Shown: positions 8,260 through 20,877 of the stretch, one piece after another
Numbering within the stretch: the first letter of the stretch is position 1
How the letters are laid out: every line of letters starts with the position of its first letter
Origin: Nitrospira sp.
Lineage (GTDB): Bacteria > Nitrospirota > Nitrospiria > Nitrospirales > Nitrospiraceae
Length of the DNA: 64,000 bases
Reading direction: 5' to 3'
Assembly: GCA_031315995.1 (NCBI GenBank)
Contig: JALDRG010000015.1
Span: 1-64,000, forward strand
Position numbers and translations under genes: made by a program
Notes under the pieces: model-generated
Database searches by the model: none
Told to the model about the DNA's origin: nothing
What the model saw: the letters and a program-made list of their open reading frames with translations, nothing else

Positions 8260-8348
8260 TGTGGCAGGATGGGTCCTCTTCATTTGGTGAGGAAACGATC
8301 GTCGACGAGATACCTGACCGCGGCGCGGTCTGAGAGGAGAGGAGCAGC

Positions 8349-9539
8349 GTGAAGGATGTCGATAGTCGGAGATTCAAAAATAAGGCCGGTCCCTCCATTG
8401 GAGACAGATCACTGTATGCGCTTGTAAGTGTTTCGGCTTTCGCCATTGGTCTGCTGTGGGTTTTGGGCGGAGCGCAGTCGTCCGCTGGTCCCACGCATCC
8501 GCTCGTGACTCAGGGGGTGAAATGGCATCCAGGCCATTACGTGACGATTATGGGCTGGGGGAAAAATAGTCCGAAGTATCTGGAAGACGTGTATGCCGAA
8601 CTCGAGGCCACGCCCGCTTTGCGCGGGGTGCAGATTCGGTACTTATGGGCGGAACTGGAACCGGCAGAGGGCCGATACGATTTCACGTCCATCGACCAGT
8701 GGCTGGCTGAATTGGCCGGCCAGGGCAAACGACTTGTGATTCAGGTGCAAACGAAATCATTCGACCCGAGTTGGACGCTCGTGCCGGATTATCTGAAAGC
8801 CTCTGAGTATGACGGTGGGGCCTTTGCCTTTGGCTCGCAGAAAAAATGGGAGCGAGCCGCGCACAACGCCATGCCACGTGGGTACAATATCGCCCTGTGG
8901 AATCCCCGTGTGCGTGATCGTCTGATCGCTCTCTTTCAGGCGCTGGGGGAGCGCTACAATTCCCATCCTGCCTTCGAAGGAATCGGGATGATCGAAACCG
9001 CATTCGGCGAGCCGCTGGTCCCTCTCTCGGCCGACAAGATCGACGGCTTTTACACGAATCTCCTGCATGTGCACCAGCAGATGCGCGCGCAGTTTCCCAA
9101 TACGATGAGGATTCAAGAGGTGAACTATCCGCGTCCAATGCTCCAGTCCTTCGTCCGTAAACTCAAAGAGATGGGGACGGCGCTGAGCAGCCCGGATATT
9201 TTCAGAGATGAGCCGGGATTGGCCATGAACACGCCCAATGCGCCGAGAGGGATCTACACCTACTATCCTGAACTCTCCGGCATCGTCCCCCTGGCGCCTC
9301 AGGTGATGAGGAGCAACTATCGAAACACGCGGGGAGACGGCACAGGGGCGGTGCCGACCGTGTCGGAAATTCTCGCGTTCGTGCGGGATGGATTGAAAGC
9401 CAACTATATTTTCTGGGCGAGGACTCCAGACGACTTTCCGCGAGTCCTGGAGATGCTGAAAAAGCCGACCCAGACCGGCAATCCATCCGGGGGATTAGCG
9501 TCGGCCTGCCCGAAGGCCTATGTCTCCTGCGTGGAGTAG
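8349..9539 (+). CDS. Membrane-anchored TIM-barrel (glycoside-hydrolase-like) protein
   Basis: A 396-residue protein with an N-terminal membrane segment at about residues 24-45, so it is anchored in or exported across the inner membrane. The rest resembles a beta/alpha barrel of the glycoside hydrolase clan A type: YLWAELEPAEGRYDFTSIDQ is a typical early barrel strand and helix, and GIGMIETAFGEP places a glutamate at the end of a strand like an acid/base residue. It starts with GTG after a GGAGAGGAGC site. The substrate cannot be told and hydrolase activity is not certain. A secreted protein and a glucoamylase follow on the other strand, so a carbohydrate role is plausible. Confidence 0.65.
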   Translation: MKDVDSRRFKNKAGPSIGDRSLYALVSVSAFAIGLLWVLGGAQSSAGPTHPLVTQGVKWHPGHYVTIMGWGKNSPKYLEDVYAELEATPALRGVQIRYLWAELEPAEGRYDFTSIDQWLAELAGQGKRLVIQVQTKSFDPSWTLVPDYLKASEYDGGAFAFGSQKKWERAAHNAMPRGYNIALWNPRVRDRLIALFQALGERYNSHPAFEGIGMIETAFGEPLVPLSADKIDGFYTNLLHVHQQMRAQFPNTMRIQEVNYPRPMLQSFVRKLKEMGTALSSPDIFRDEPGLAMNTPNAPRGIYTYYPELSGIVPLAPQVMRSNYRNTRGDGTGAVPTVSEILAFVRDGLKANYIFWARTPDDFPRVLEMLKKPTQTGNPSGGLASACPKAYVSCVE

Positions 9540-9749
9540 TGAGGTTGGTGTCATTTCTCGTCAGTTGATAGAATTCACTGGGGTGGTCAGGGGTGTCTGT
9601 GCTTGCGGTGAGCGCGAGCTCGCTGCTGCTGGTGCCGGATCCGCGGAACAGGCCCCAGCAGGAGCGACTCCAGACCCCTTTGCTTTGATTGGGGCAACCG
9701 AACAGAGGTTATTGAGCGTCGAGCTGGGACAGCTACAACAGTCCGCGAC

Positions 9750-10445
9750 TCAGGGCTCGCGGCGAAGAGACGCACCAAGCGGAACGAGTGAATCACGATC
9801 GCTGCCGATGGCAACCGCCTCGATCGCTCGTCCGAACTTGGTGGTGGTTCCGTGTCCTCTGATCACCACTGAATCACCGACATGGAAAGACCGGCGAAGT
9901 TCCGCACTCGTATCGAGCGGCAAGCGTATTTGCGTCTCATCGGACAGGATCATGCCCTGAACCATGTCCTTGAAGGCATGGTAGAGCAAGACGCGAATGG
10001 TCCCCGCCGCATACATCTGCGTCACCGACACATGCGCTTCCTGTTCCTGCATCGGAAGATCCAGACGTATCGGCACAATGAAGGTAGTGTGCTGGCTTAG
10101 ATTCTTGATCACATCCGGTTGAACCAATCCGTCGCTGGTCGTACGTCGGCCATAGACCCGCACGTGATCCCCGGGTGTGATGGCTCGAATCAGGTGCTCC
10201 TCCGCGCGCGAGGTCACATACATGTGAGAGCCATCCCTCAGTAGCAATCCTTCCACTTCCCCCCTCGGGTCCAGGAGATAGCGTTCGATGATCCCCTCTG
10301 CGACGGGGGCCTGATCAAACACATCCTCCTCCGCTACATTCGGGGGCGGCACCCTATCGGTCGATTCGGCGAGGCCGGGATCGGTGTCGCCCGCCAAGGA
10401 CAGGGCAAAGGCCGCAGAAACCGCGAATAGCACCCTACCACTCAT
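9750..10445 (-). CDS. Exported protein with two OB-like repeats, unknown function
   Basis: A 231-residue protein with an N-terminal signal peptide (MSGRVLFAVSAAFALSLAGD). The mature part contains two similar beta-rich units, one around GIIERYLLDPRGEVEGLLLR to PGDHVRVYGRR, the other around GMILSDETQIRLPLD to GDSVVIRGHGTT. This suggests a duplicated OB-fold domain as seen in small periplasmic binding proteins. No family could be named. It lies between the barrel protein and the GH15 gene, on the same strand as the latter, 36 bases after its stop, so they may share a transcript. Confidence 0.7.
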   Translation of the reverse strand: MSGRVLFAVSAAFALSLAGDTDPGLAESTDRVPPPNVAEEDVFDQAPVAEGIIERYLLDPRGEVEGLLLRDGSHMYVTSRAEEHLIRAITPGDHVRVYGRRTTSDGLVQPDVIKNLSQHTTFIVPIRLDLPMQEQEAHVSVTQMYAAGTIRVLLYHAFKDMVQGMILSDETQIRLPLDTSAELRRSFHVGDSVVIRGHGTTTKFGRAIEAVAIGSDRDSLVPLGASLRREP

Positions 10446-10480
10446 GTTGCATCCTCACGATTCAACAGGGCTGACCACTA

Positions 10481-12277
10481 TTAACTCCGCTGACGATGTT
10501 CTGATGGGCTTTCGATGTGGGAAAACCCATAGGCCGAATCGACCAACGACACGTGAGAAAATGCCTGTGGGAAATTTCCAATCAGTCGTTTATTCTTCAG
10601 ATCGTACTCTTCCGAGAGCAGTCCGACATCGTTACGCAACCCAATCAACCGATCATACAACTCGCGGGCCTCATCTCGGCGTCCCGCTAAGACTAAATTG
10701 TCGACCAGCCAAAATGAACAGGGCAGAAACATGCCCTCGCCGCCGGGCAGCGAATCCATTTCTCCCGTCGGGCGGTACCGCATCACCAACCCGTCCTCGG
10801 TCAACTCGCGCTCGACGGCGTGCAGGGTGCCGCGGACTCGCGGATCAGACGGGGGGAGGAACCCCACTAGGGGAATCATCAAGAGACTGCCGTCCAGCGA
10901 CGTCGAACCATAATATTGCACGAATGTTCCGCGATTCGAATCATAGCCTTCTCGGCACACTTGGTCGTGAATCGTGGCGCGGAGCGCGCGCCATCGCTCG
11001 AGCGGCCCCTCAACGTGACAACGCTCCACGGCTTTGATGGCCCGATCTACCGCCACCCACGCCATGACCTTGGAATGGGTGAACTGCCGACGAGGCCCAC
11101 GCACTTCCCAAATTCCCTCGTCCGGGCGATCCCATGCGGATTCGAGATATTCCATAAGGGCATGTTGTACGCGCCAGGAATCCTCGCTCGCCGCCAATCC
11201 TAATTCTCTGGCTTGATGTAACGCATCCATAATCTCGCCATACACATCCAACTGAAATTGCTGCGAGGCGGCGTTGCCGATCCGCACCGGCGCGGATTGT
11301 TCGTACCCCGGCAACCACTTCAATTCCACTTCGGGCAACCGTCGCTCTCCGCCGATTCCATACATGATCTGTAAGTCGGAGGGCTTTCCCGCCACGGCAC
11401 GGAGCAACCATTCACGCCAGGCTTTGGCTTCACTATGGTACCCGGCCACGAGCAGAGAGAAGAGCGTGAACGTCGCATCTCGAATCCAGCAATAGCGGTA
11501 GTCCCAGTTGCGCACTCCGCCGAGCAGCTCAGGAAGCGACGTGGTCGGGGCGGCCACAATGCCTCCGGTCGGAGCATAGGTCAACGCCTTCAACGTGATC
11601 AGAGAACGGACCACCGCTTCCCGCCAGGGCCCCTCATAGGTACAGCGGGTCGACCATTCATTCCACCAGTACTCAGTTTCAGACAAGGCTCGTTTGGTCA
11701 TCACGGGTGTCGGCGGAGAGGAGTGCGAGGCGCGCCACGTCAGGGTGAAGGGAACCTCTTGGCCCTCCGAAACGGTGAAATCCGCGACGGTGGTAAATCC
11801 CCTGCCCTCCAATTCGACGTGGGTGTCGAGATACACGGCATCCGGCCCCGCAACCGCTTTCAGCAGACGTTTGTCACGGCTGACCCATGGCACAATCGAT
11901 CCATAGTCGAACCGAAGCGTCAGATCCATCTTCATCCGCACGGTTCCCTTGTTGCCAGAGACGATCCGCACCACATTGATGTCACGATCGCGTGGCGGCA
12001 TAAAGTCGATGACCGTGGCCGTGCCCGTCTCTGTCACATACTCCGTCTCCAATACCAAGGTCTCTCCACGGTAGCGTCGTCGGATCGTGGTGATCTCGCC
12101 GTGTGGAGTGATAAGCCATCGGCCATGGTCGGGCGTTCCCAGGAGGCCGGCGAAGCACGCCGGCGAATCAAATCGCGGAAGGCACAGCCAGTCAAGGGAT
12201 CCCTCGCGAGATACGAGTGCCGCCGTGTGCGTATCGCCGATAAGCGCATAGTCTTCGAGTCTGGATGGAAAACTCAT
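10481..12277 (-). CDS. GH15-family glucoamylase/trehalase-like enzyme
   Basis: A cytoplasmic glycoside hydrolase of family 15, acting on alpha-glucans or trehalose. The start chosen at 12277 gives MSFPSRLEDYALIGDTHTAA, matching the usual N-terminus of the bacterial family (598 residues); the frame stays open upstream to 12760 but that part looks non-coding. Family motifs include GSLDWLCLPRFDSPACFAGL, RNWDYRYCWIRDATFT in the alpha/alpha barrel, and EGMFLPCSFWLVDNLVLAGR, where a catalytic glutamate is expected. A clear ribosome-binding site is lacking. Probable role: storage glycogen or trehalose turnover. Confidence 0.9.
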   Translation of the reverse strand: MSFPSRLEDYALIGDTHTAALVSREGSLDWLCLPRFDSPACFAGLLGTPDHGRWLITPHGEITTIRRRYRGETLVLETEYVTETGTATVIDFMPPRDRDINVVRIVSGNKGTVRMKMDLTLRFDYGSIVPWVSRDKRLLKAVAGPDAVYLDTHVELEGRGFTTVADFTVSEGQEVPFTLTWRASHSSPPTPVMTKRALSETEYWWNEWSTRCTYEGPWREAVVRSLITLKALTYAPTGGIVAAPTTSLPELLGGVRNWDYRYCWIRDATFTLFSLLVAGYHSEAKAWREWLLRAVAGKPSDLQIMYGIGGERRLPEVELKWLPGYEQSAPVRIGNAASQQFQLDVYGEIMDALHQARELGLAASEDSWRVQHALMEYLESAWDRPDEGIWEVRGPRRQFTHSKVMAWVAVDRAIKAVERCHVEGPLERWRALRATIHDQVCREGYDSNRGTFVQYYGSTSLDGSLLMIPLVGFLPPSDPRVRGTLHAVERELTEDGLVMRYRPTGEMDSLPGGEGMFLPCSFWLVDNLVLAGRRDEARELYDRLIGLRNDVGLLSEEYDLKNKRLIGNFPQAFSHVSLVDSAYGFSHIESPSEHRQRS

Positions 12278-12845
12278 GAATGGGTCACCGTGAGTGGATG
12301 GAACTGCGTGTCGTGACAGAGCCTGCTGGTGCTGTTCGATGAACTGTACAGTGGTACTCGATCCCAAGCAACCCCCCATGATCATGTGCTCGATCTCACA
12401 GGCACGGATGTGATCCGATCTTTGCGGGGAGCGCGATGTAATACCGTGGCTGGAGAAGGAGGAACGAAAATTAGGGCAGTGTGGTAAGTAGTAGCTGGCT
12501 TCTCGTCTAGGGCAGCGAGGAGGATCGAACGGGGTTAGCTTGTCAGATAAGATGGGGCTGTTTCCCCAAATTCTAAAAATGTCTTGCCCGACACCCCTAG
12601 AATGAAGCAACCACAAAACTTGCCGAGTATCTGTTTGCTTAGAGTCTCGCGAATGTATGTTTGGAACTGAGGCAAGAGCGTTCTCAGAATGGCTTCCGGA
12701 TTCATGCTGCGTTTCCTCTCGGGTAAGATCGCGTTGCCATCCCTTTACTAGCCAATCCAAATCATGAGCGATATCGGTCTTGCGTAGGATCTATCCCTGG
12801 CCGAATGTCTGTGAATAGGGGCTACGTGACCAGGTCAATCCTTCC
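12278..12845. other. 568-base intergenic stretch without a convincing gene
   Basis: Lies between the GH15 start and the stop of the ACT-GlnE gene, both on the minus strand. A minus-strand frame continues upstream of the GH15 start but has no family resemblance or ribosome-binding site. A small hairpin (TGGGG/CCCCA near 12553) lacks a T-run. No RNA gene was recognised. The promoter of the GH15 gene should be here but no clear boxes were found. Confidence 0.5.
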
Positions 12846-15119
12846 TCATAACTTCCCGAACGTCCGTTCAAAAAACCTCTTCGTCGCACTCATGTGCTCC
12901 TCAATATCCGTCTGCAGATGTCGTGCCCCGGCTTGCCAATCTTCGGTGGTGTAGCCGACGCGGCGGGCGAGGAAGATGAATTCCTCGGAATCGGCCGGCG
13001 GGAGTACCAAGTCCTTCGCATTGCCGCGCACCATGCGCAGGCCGTCGATCAACATACGAATGAAGAGATACGCCTTCCGCAAATGCTCGCCGTCCTGCCT
13101 GGTCACCAGTCCACATGCGACCAATCCCGACAGGGCTTGCATGGTGTTGGACGTGCGTAAACTTTTATGCTGGTGTCCATGCATGAGTTGGAGGTACTGG
13201 ATCGCATACTCAACATCGACAAGCCCGCCGGCGCTGTGTTTCACGTTGACGGTGCCTGGCTCGACGAGCTGTTTCAATTGTTGCCGTCTGAGGTCGAGGG
13301 CAATGGCGAGGTCCCAGGGCTCCCCGCTGTAGACATAGCGATCTCTGTGGCCCTCGACCTGTTTTCCCAATCCGGCGTCTCCGACGACAGCGCGCAATTT
13401 AATCATGGCCTGTCGTTCAAAGGGGGCAGCTAACCCGGTGGGGCTGTAGTAATTGACGATCTCTTCGAATGGGTTGGTGAGGGACCCCTTGCTGCCATGG
13501 GGTCGCAGGCGAATATCCAGGTGGAAGATACCTTCCTGCTTGGCCTCGATGCCTTGCAGCAGTTCCTGTGCGAGCCGCTCGAAGTATTCGCTGTTCTCAA
13601 TCCCTTGTTTGCCACTGGTGTGTCCGGTGCCGCCATAGACAAAGAGCACTTCGATATCGGACGCGTATCCGAGTTCACGCCCGCCGAATTTTCCCATTCC
13701 GAGCACGGCAAAGGGGCAGGGCTTTTTATTGGTCAGGCGGGGAGCTCCGTATTGTTTTTGCAATTTGGCCTGGCAGTCTTGAAGGCTCCGGGCGACGATG
13801 ACTTCGGCCAGTTCCGTCAAGGCCTCTGAGAAATCGGCGAGGCTGGCCGCATCGGTCATGTGTTTCATGTCGATGCGGAAGAGTTCCTGATCCTTGAACC
13901 GGTTCAACGCCTCCTTGCGCGCCTCTTCGGTGTTCGCTTTGGCCATCACACGGTCGAGTTCCTTGCGGAGTGCCGATTGGGGCTTGATCAGCGGGGCGTC
14001 GCGATAATGCTGTAACAGCGGCAGGAGATTGCCGTGTTGGCGGCGCAAGAAATCTTCCCACAGGAAATCGCTGGTGCCCAGCAGGCGAGCCAGGATGGGA
14101 AAGGTCTTCTTGTCGCTGAGAAAAGCCAGAGCCTGTTTCTGCGCCTTGCCTTTGGCATCCTGAACGGTCAGGTCAAGAAACTGATCGAAGGCTTCCAGGG
14201 CTTTGGCGGGGTCCGGCGCCCAAGTCAACGCATGCGTAAATTGTTTGATGAGCACCGCCGTGAGGCGCAGGTGCTGTTGATCGAGAGGATCGGTGATCTT
14301 CTGGCCATAGCGATTGCGCACGTAGAAGCGATCATGCAACTTGCCGCCCTCGATCGAGAATTGCGCTTTGGCGATGTAGATGTTGCGCATGGCCAGCGCA
14401 TTGGCGAAGGCATAGAGAAACGCCGGGGTATCGTCCGATTGAATGTCCATCACGGTGTCGGTATGGGATTGGCCGTTGTCGAAGGTGATCTGGACGGTGT
14501 GGAGCAGCCCGCTGAATGAGCTGCGGCGTTGTCCGAGATACTCGACAAGTTGCCGATTGACGGCCTGGCGCGCTTCGTCGAACTGGCTGGCATCCAGCAG
14601 CGCGATCATGGCGGTGAGTTCTGCAATGAGCCGTTGGCGATCCTTCTGGCCGAACGCGGCTCCGCGCATCGGTTCTACGCGAAAGACATCGACGATCTTT
14701 TTACGGCTGAGGCCTGGACGGCCTTTCGGGCGGACACGCGCGCCGTCACTCCAGGAAATGCGAGCGGCGGGCGGCATGGATTCTTCGACGAAGGTGTAAA
14801 TCTGGCCTTCTTCAATATTCAGCTCAAAGGCGGAGAGGAGCCCGCAGATTGTGGCGAACTCGGAGAAGTAATCGTAGGCCACGATGGTAATGATGAAGCG
14901 GCCGTCTGCGGCCTCGTCGATGGAGACATCACAGGGGTGGTCCGGTGTGAGGGTGGCGACTTGTGTGACGTGTGAGGCGAGCGTCTTGGGAGGAAACGCG
15001 GAGAAATATTCCGGGTCCATCCTCGTGACGAAATCTTGCAGGATGTCGGCGTCGATGTCCGGACAGAGCGGAGCCAGGGTCGCGAGGATCTGAGCGCGGT
15101 CGGTGTTCGCGTGCAGCAT
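12846..15119 (-). CDS. GlnE C-terminal-type (adenylyltransferase) half fused to N-terminal ACT domains
   Basis: A 757-residue protein. Residues about 70-130 (FIITIVAYDYFSEFATICGL) and 205-275 (HDRFYVRNRYGQKI) look like the ACT domains of GlnD, which sense glutamine. A GlnE-type nucleotidyltransferase follows from about residue 472 (VLGMGKFGGRELGYASDIEV), with FHLDIRLRPHGSKGSL and VKHSAGGLVDVEYAIQYLQL, matching the C-terminal adenylyltransferase half of classical GlnE (normally about 950 residues with two such domains). The second catalytic acid is Glu (D-I-E). The AR-type half is encoded divergently 70 bases away. Likely role: adenylylation of GlnA Tyr397, perhaps with direct glutamine sensing. 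Confidence 0.85.
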   Translation of the reverse strand: MLHANTDRAQILATLAPLCPDIDADILQDFVTRMDPEYFSAFPPKTLASHVTQVATLTPDHPCDVSIDEAADGRFIITIVAYDYFSEFATICGLLSAFELNIEEGQIYTFVEESMPPAARISWSDGARVRPKGRPGLSRKKIVDVFRVEPMRGAAFGQKDRQRLIAELTAMIALLDASQFDEARQAVNRQLVEYLGQRRSSFSGLLHTVQITFDNGQSHTDTVMDIQSDDTPAFLYAFANALAMRNIYIAKAQFSIEGGKLHDRFYVRNRYGQKITDPLDQQHLRLTAVLIKQFTHALTWAPDPAKALEAFDQFLDLTVQDAKGKAQKQALAFLSDKKTFPILARLLGTSDFLWEDFLRRQHGNLLPLLQHYRDAPLIKPQSALRKELDRVMAKANTEEARKEALNRFKDQELFRIDMKHMTDAASLADFSEALTELAEVIVARSLQDCQAKLQKQYGAPRLTNKKPCPFAVLGMGKFGGRELGYASDIEVLFVYGGTGHTSGKQGIENSEYFERLAQELLQGIEAKQEGIFHLDIRLRPHGSKGSLTNPFEEIVNYYSPTGLAAPFERQAMIKLRAVVGDAGLGKQVEGHRDRYVYSGEPWDLAIALDLRRQQLKQLVEPGTVNVKHSAGGLVDVEYAIQYLQLMHGHQHKSLRTSNTMQALSGLVACGLVTRQDGEHLRKAYLFIRMLIDGLRMVRGNAKDLVLPPADSEEFIFLARRVGYTTEDWQAGARHLQTDIEEHMSATKRFFERTFGKL

Positions 15120-15130
15120 GATTCTTGTGG

Positions 15131-15159
15131 AGTATACCCGAAGGTGGTCTCATTGTACC
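15131..15159 (-). promoter_or_regulatory. Promoter of the ACT-GlnE gene
   Basis: On the minus strand TATACT (plus-strand 15136-15131) lies 11 bases before the ATG at 15119. The -35 region at 17-base spacing is weak (GGTACA-like). Transcription would start about four bases before the start codon, and no ribosome-binding site is present, so the mRNA would be almost leaderless. Confidence 0.45.
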
Positions 15160-15181
15160 GGAAGAATCGCACCAGTATAAT
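15153..15181 (+). promoter_or_regulatory. Promoter of the GlnE AR-half gene
   Basis: TTGTAC at 15153-15158, a 17-base spacer, and TATAAT at 15176-15181. The ATG is at 15190, only eight bases after the -10 box, so the transcript should begin at or next to the start codon. No ribosome-binding site precedes the ATG, which fits a leaderless mRNA. Confidence 0.6.
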
Positions 15182-15189
15182 GCGGCGCC

Positions 15190-18656
<3,467 letters not shown>

Positions 18657-18713
18657 TTAATCGTCTAGTGACCGTTTGTCGTGTGATAGTGGGGTCAGTC
18701 AGAATTGTCAGAT

Positions 18714-19016
18714 TTAGTTGGTGAAGATGCCGAGGATATCTTCTTCCTTAAGAATCAGGCATTCTTCGTCTTCGATGCGGAGTTTGCTGCCGGAATACTT
18801 GTCGAACAACACCTGGTCACCGACCTTGATGTTTTCCACTTTCTTTCCGATGGCCTGTACGATACCCCGTTGCGGCTTTTCCTTCGCGGAGTCAGGGACA
18901 TAGATCCCGCCGGAGGTCCGCTCCATTTCCTCAGTGTAGGTGACGAACAAACGGTCACCGAGCGGCTGAAAATTCTTTGCAGCCGTGGACTTCTTGTCTT
19001 TCGCTTCCGTAGCCAT
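18714..19016 (-). CDS. groS: Co-chaperonin GroES (10 kDa)
   Basis: The 100-residue lid of the GroEL chamber. It contains QPLGDRLFVTYTEEMERTSG with the mobile loop ending GGIYVPDSAKEKPQRG and GDQVLFDKYSG. The ATG at 19016 is preceded by AAGGAGG at a seven-base spacing; a TTG two codons upstream is too close to that site. An N-terminal extension of about 15 residues (ATEAKDKKSTAAKN) precedes the usual start of the family. First gene of the groS-groL operon. Confidence 0.98.
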   Translation of the reverse strand: MATEAKDKKSTAAKNFQPLGDRLFVTYTEEMERTSGGIYVPDSAKEKPQRGIVQAIGKKVENIKVGDQVLFDKYSGSKLRIEDEECLILKEEDILGIFTN

Positions 19017-19103
19017 ACCCAATCCTCCTTCTGGTAGTGAGCGTCGAGGCCCTAATGTACAGTTGTGTAAAAGCTGGCAATCAGCTTTGACGTGTTACCG
19101 CAA

Positions 19104-19157
19104 GGGTTACCTGCAGTAAACCCGAGACATAGATAGCGCTAGCACGAGGTAAGTCAA
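19104..19157 (-). promoter_or_regulatory. groS-groL promoter with an imperfect palindrome at the start site
   Basis: On the minus strand TTGACT (plus 19157-19152), 16 bases, then TATCTA (19135-19130). The start site would be near 19123, exactly where a 20-base imperfect palindrome begins (19104-19123, GGGTT..CTG/CAG..AACCC arms with two mismatches). The usual CIRCE operator (TTAGCACTC with inverted partner) is absent, so HrcA control is not evident; the palindrome may bind another repressor. Confidence 0.5.
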
Positions 19158-19329
19158 TGGATGAACTATAAAATTATTCCTCGGACAGAAGCAATGGGAT
19201 TATCCTTCATAAGCTGTTGATTCTGCAAAGCATGTTTTTTGACCGTTTTCGGTGAGTTTTGGAAATCCCTGTTGCGAGGTTGTTTTGGTGCCCTCAAGGC
19301 AGGGGGCCCGGGGATGGTGCAAGGCAAAA

Positions 19330-20877
19330 TCAGGGAACGATGGAGACCAGTAATCCCAGAACATTGCGGGTGATGGCTTGGGCGGTCGAGCTGGACCGAG
19401 CGGTCCGCAACGCGGGCGCATTGTAGTCGTCGAGGCCCCAACTCCACTGAATGGTTCCCGCGGCAAACACGCGTGCGCCGCTCGCGGCTTCATAGAGAGT
19501 CATGTCGCCATAGACGACCTGTTCATTCCGTGGGTAGGGAGAATGGGCCAGGATGGTCAATCCGACCGGTCCGTCGGGGAACGCCCGATCGATCTCGTAA
19601 CCCAGCAGGCCAGGCAGACGATGGTCTGAGGGCAATGCGACACCGTCAAAAATGGGGTGAGACGGTTGGGTGATGAGGAGGTCTCCGTCCACCGGAACGG
19701 TACCATACATTACGCCCAATAGTTGGTGTTCCGGCCGAGTCACCGGCGGGTCGCGCCATTGAACGGTCACCAAATGGTCGTTGGACGGATCTCCATCCAG
19801 GGCATAGGGGTCCTCCGTCAGAGCAGCTTCTTTATAGGCCACCATCGTCCGGTTTGGAACACCGGAAACCGAACTGGGTTCGAGCCGGATTTGCCAATAA
19901 CAGGTATTGGCGGAAAAAAATCCGAGCCCCAGGCCCTGATCGCGAGCTGCCTCGACATGGCGTCGCATCTCGTGGGACCAATATTCATCATGGCCGACCG
20001 ATAGCCAGGCCTTGCGGCCCTTCCAGAACTCCGCGCGGCTATGGGTGTCGATGTCGGTGCTGTAGGTGACGTCGTACCCGCTACGCTCCAGCCAACGCAC
20101 CATGTTGTATTCCCAGCCGGCCGTTGAGAGAGGCCGGGTGGGATGGATCGACGTAGCCGTCAAGAACTCTCCGGCGCCGGTTCCGCTGCCGCCCAGAGGA
20201 TGTTGGCTGGCGGCATAGGGACGGTTGAAGGAGACTTTACGCGCCCATCGCTCATCTCGGCTGTTCGAGGGGTAGGTCGATGCGCCGCCCCAGTTGTTAT
20301 AGGCCTGGAAAGTCGTCACGCTGGATTGAAAGAGCAAGTCGGATGGCCGGTCGTCTTCTCTGACGACAAAGATGATGTAGCTTTGTTTGCCGCTGCTCGT
20401 ACCGGTCAACTTGGCGAGGTAGATCCCGCTCAGCCACTCACGTGGGTCTTCTGTTTTCGTGCTCAACGTGTACGATATCTGCCAGGCACATTCGATCAGT
20501 CCGGTCACCGGGTCTGGCGTCGGCATGGGTTGTCGAATCCCCGGAAGTGTGATCGTGTCGTGGACTAATCGGGCGCCAATACCCGCATACCAGCCCATGC
20601 GATACACGGCGACCGTCACACTCGAATCGGTGCTGTGGATGTAGAAATGAAGCTGGTCGCCGCGCTGGATGCTGGTGGATGAGGCGTAGCCCTCGACCTC
20701 ATGGTCGGCCGGGTCGGTGAGGATCCAGTCGGCATCGCCGGGGCGGGCATTTTCCTGAGAGATGGGAGAGGCGGCATATACGCGGGCAGGCGAAGCGGTT
20801 TCGCCGATGATCGCCAGCAGGAGGACGGTCATGGCGACTTGAAGGCAGGACGCCGTCTTACATCCGAAGACGGTCAA
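19330..20877 (-). CDS. Exported protein related to the N,N-dimethylformamidase beta subunit
   Basis: A 515-residue (or 500-residue) protein. The N-terminus has a hydrophobic segment (MTVLLLAIIGETASPARVYA) that should act as a signal peptide. The mature part resembles the C-terminal region of the dimethylformamidase large subunit: VYRMGWYAGIGARLVHDT, YNNWGGASTYPSNSR, LSVGHDEYWSHEMRRHVEAA and the beta-rich C-terminus. Many exported relatives have no known activity, so formamidase function should not be assumed. The longest frame starts with TTG at 20877 and overlaps the rpoH stop by 20 bases; an ATG at 20832 is the alternative. It probably shares a transcript with rpoH. Confidence 0.7.
   Translation of the reverse strand: MTVFGCKTASCLQVAMTVLLLAIIGETASPARVYAASPISQENARPGDADWILTDPADHEVEGYASSTSIQRGDQLHFYIHSTDSSVTVAVYRMGWYAGIGARLVHDTITLPGIRQPMPTPDPVTGLIECAWQISYTLSTKTEDPREWLSGIYLAKLTGTSSGKQSYIIFVVREDDRPSDLLFQSSVTTFQAYNNWGGASTYPSNSRDERWARKVSFNRPYAASQHPLGGSGTGAGEFLTATSIHPTRPLSTAGWEYNMVRWLERSGYDVTYSTDIDTHSRAEFWKGRKAWLSVGHDEYWSHEMRRHVEAARDQGLGLGFFSANTCYWQIRLEPSSVSGVPNRTMVAYKEAALTEDPYALDGDPSNDHLVTVQWRDPPVTRPEHQLLGVMYGTVPVDGDLLITQPSHPIFDGVALPSDHRLPGLLGYEIDRAFPDGPVGLTILAHSPYPRNEQVVYGDMTLYEAASGARVFAAGTIQWSWGLDDYNAPALRTARSSSTAQAITRNVLGLLVSIVP

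Noticed and set aside
12278..12760. Longer start for the GH15 gene (up to 759 residues)
   Set aside because: The upstream part shows no family similarity or ribosome-binding site; the family's N-terminus begins exactly at the ATG at 12277.
19025..19160. CIRCE element before groS
   Set aside because: Neither TTAGCACTC nor its inverted partner is present; only a different imperfect palindrome.
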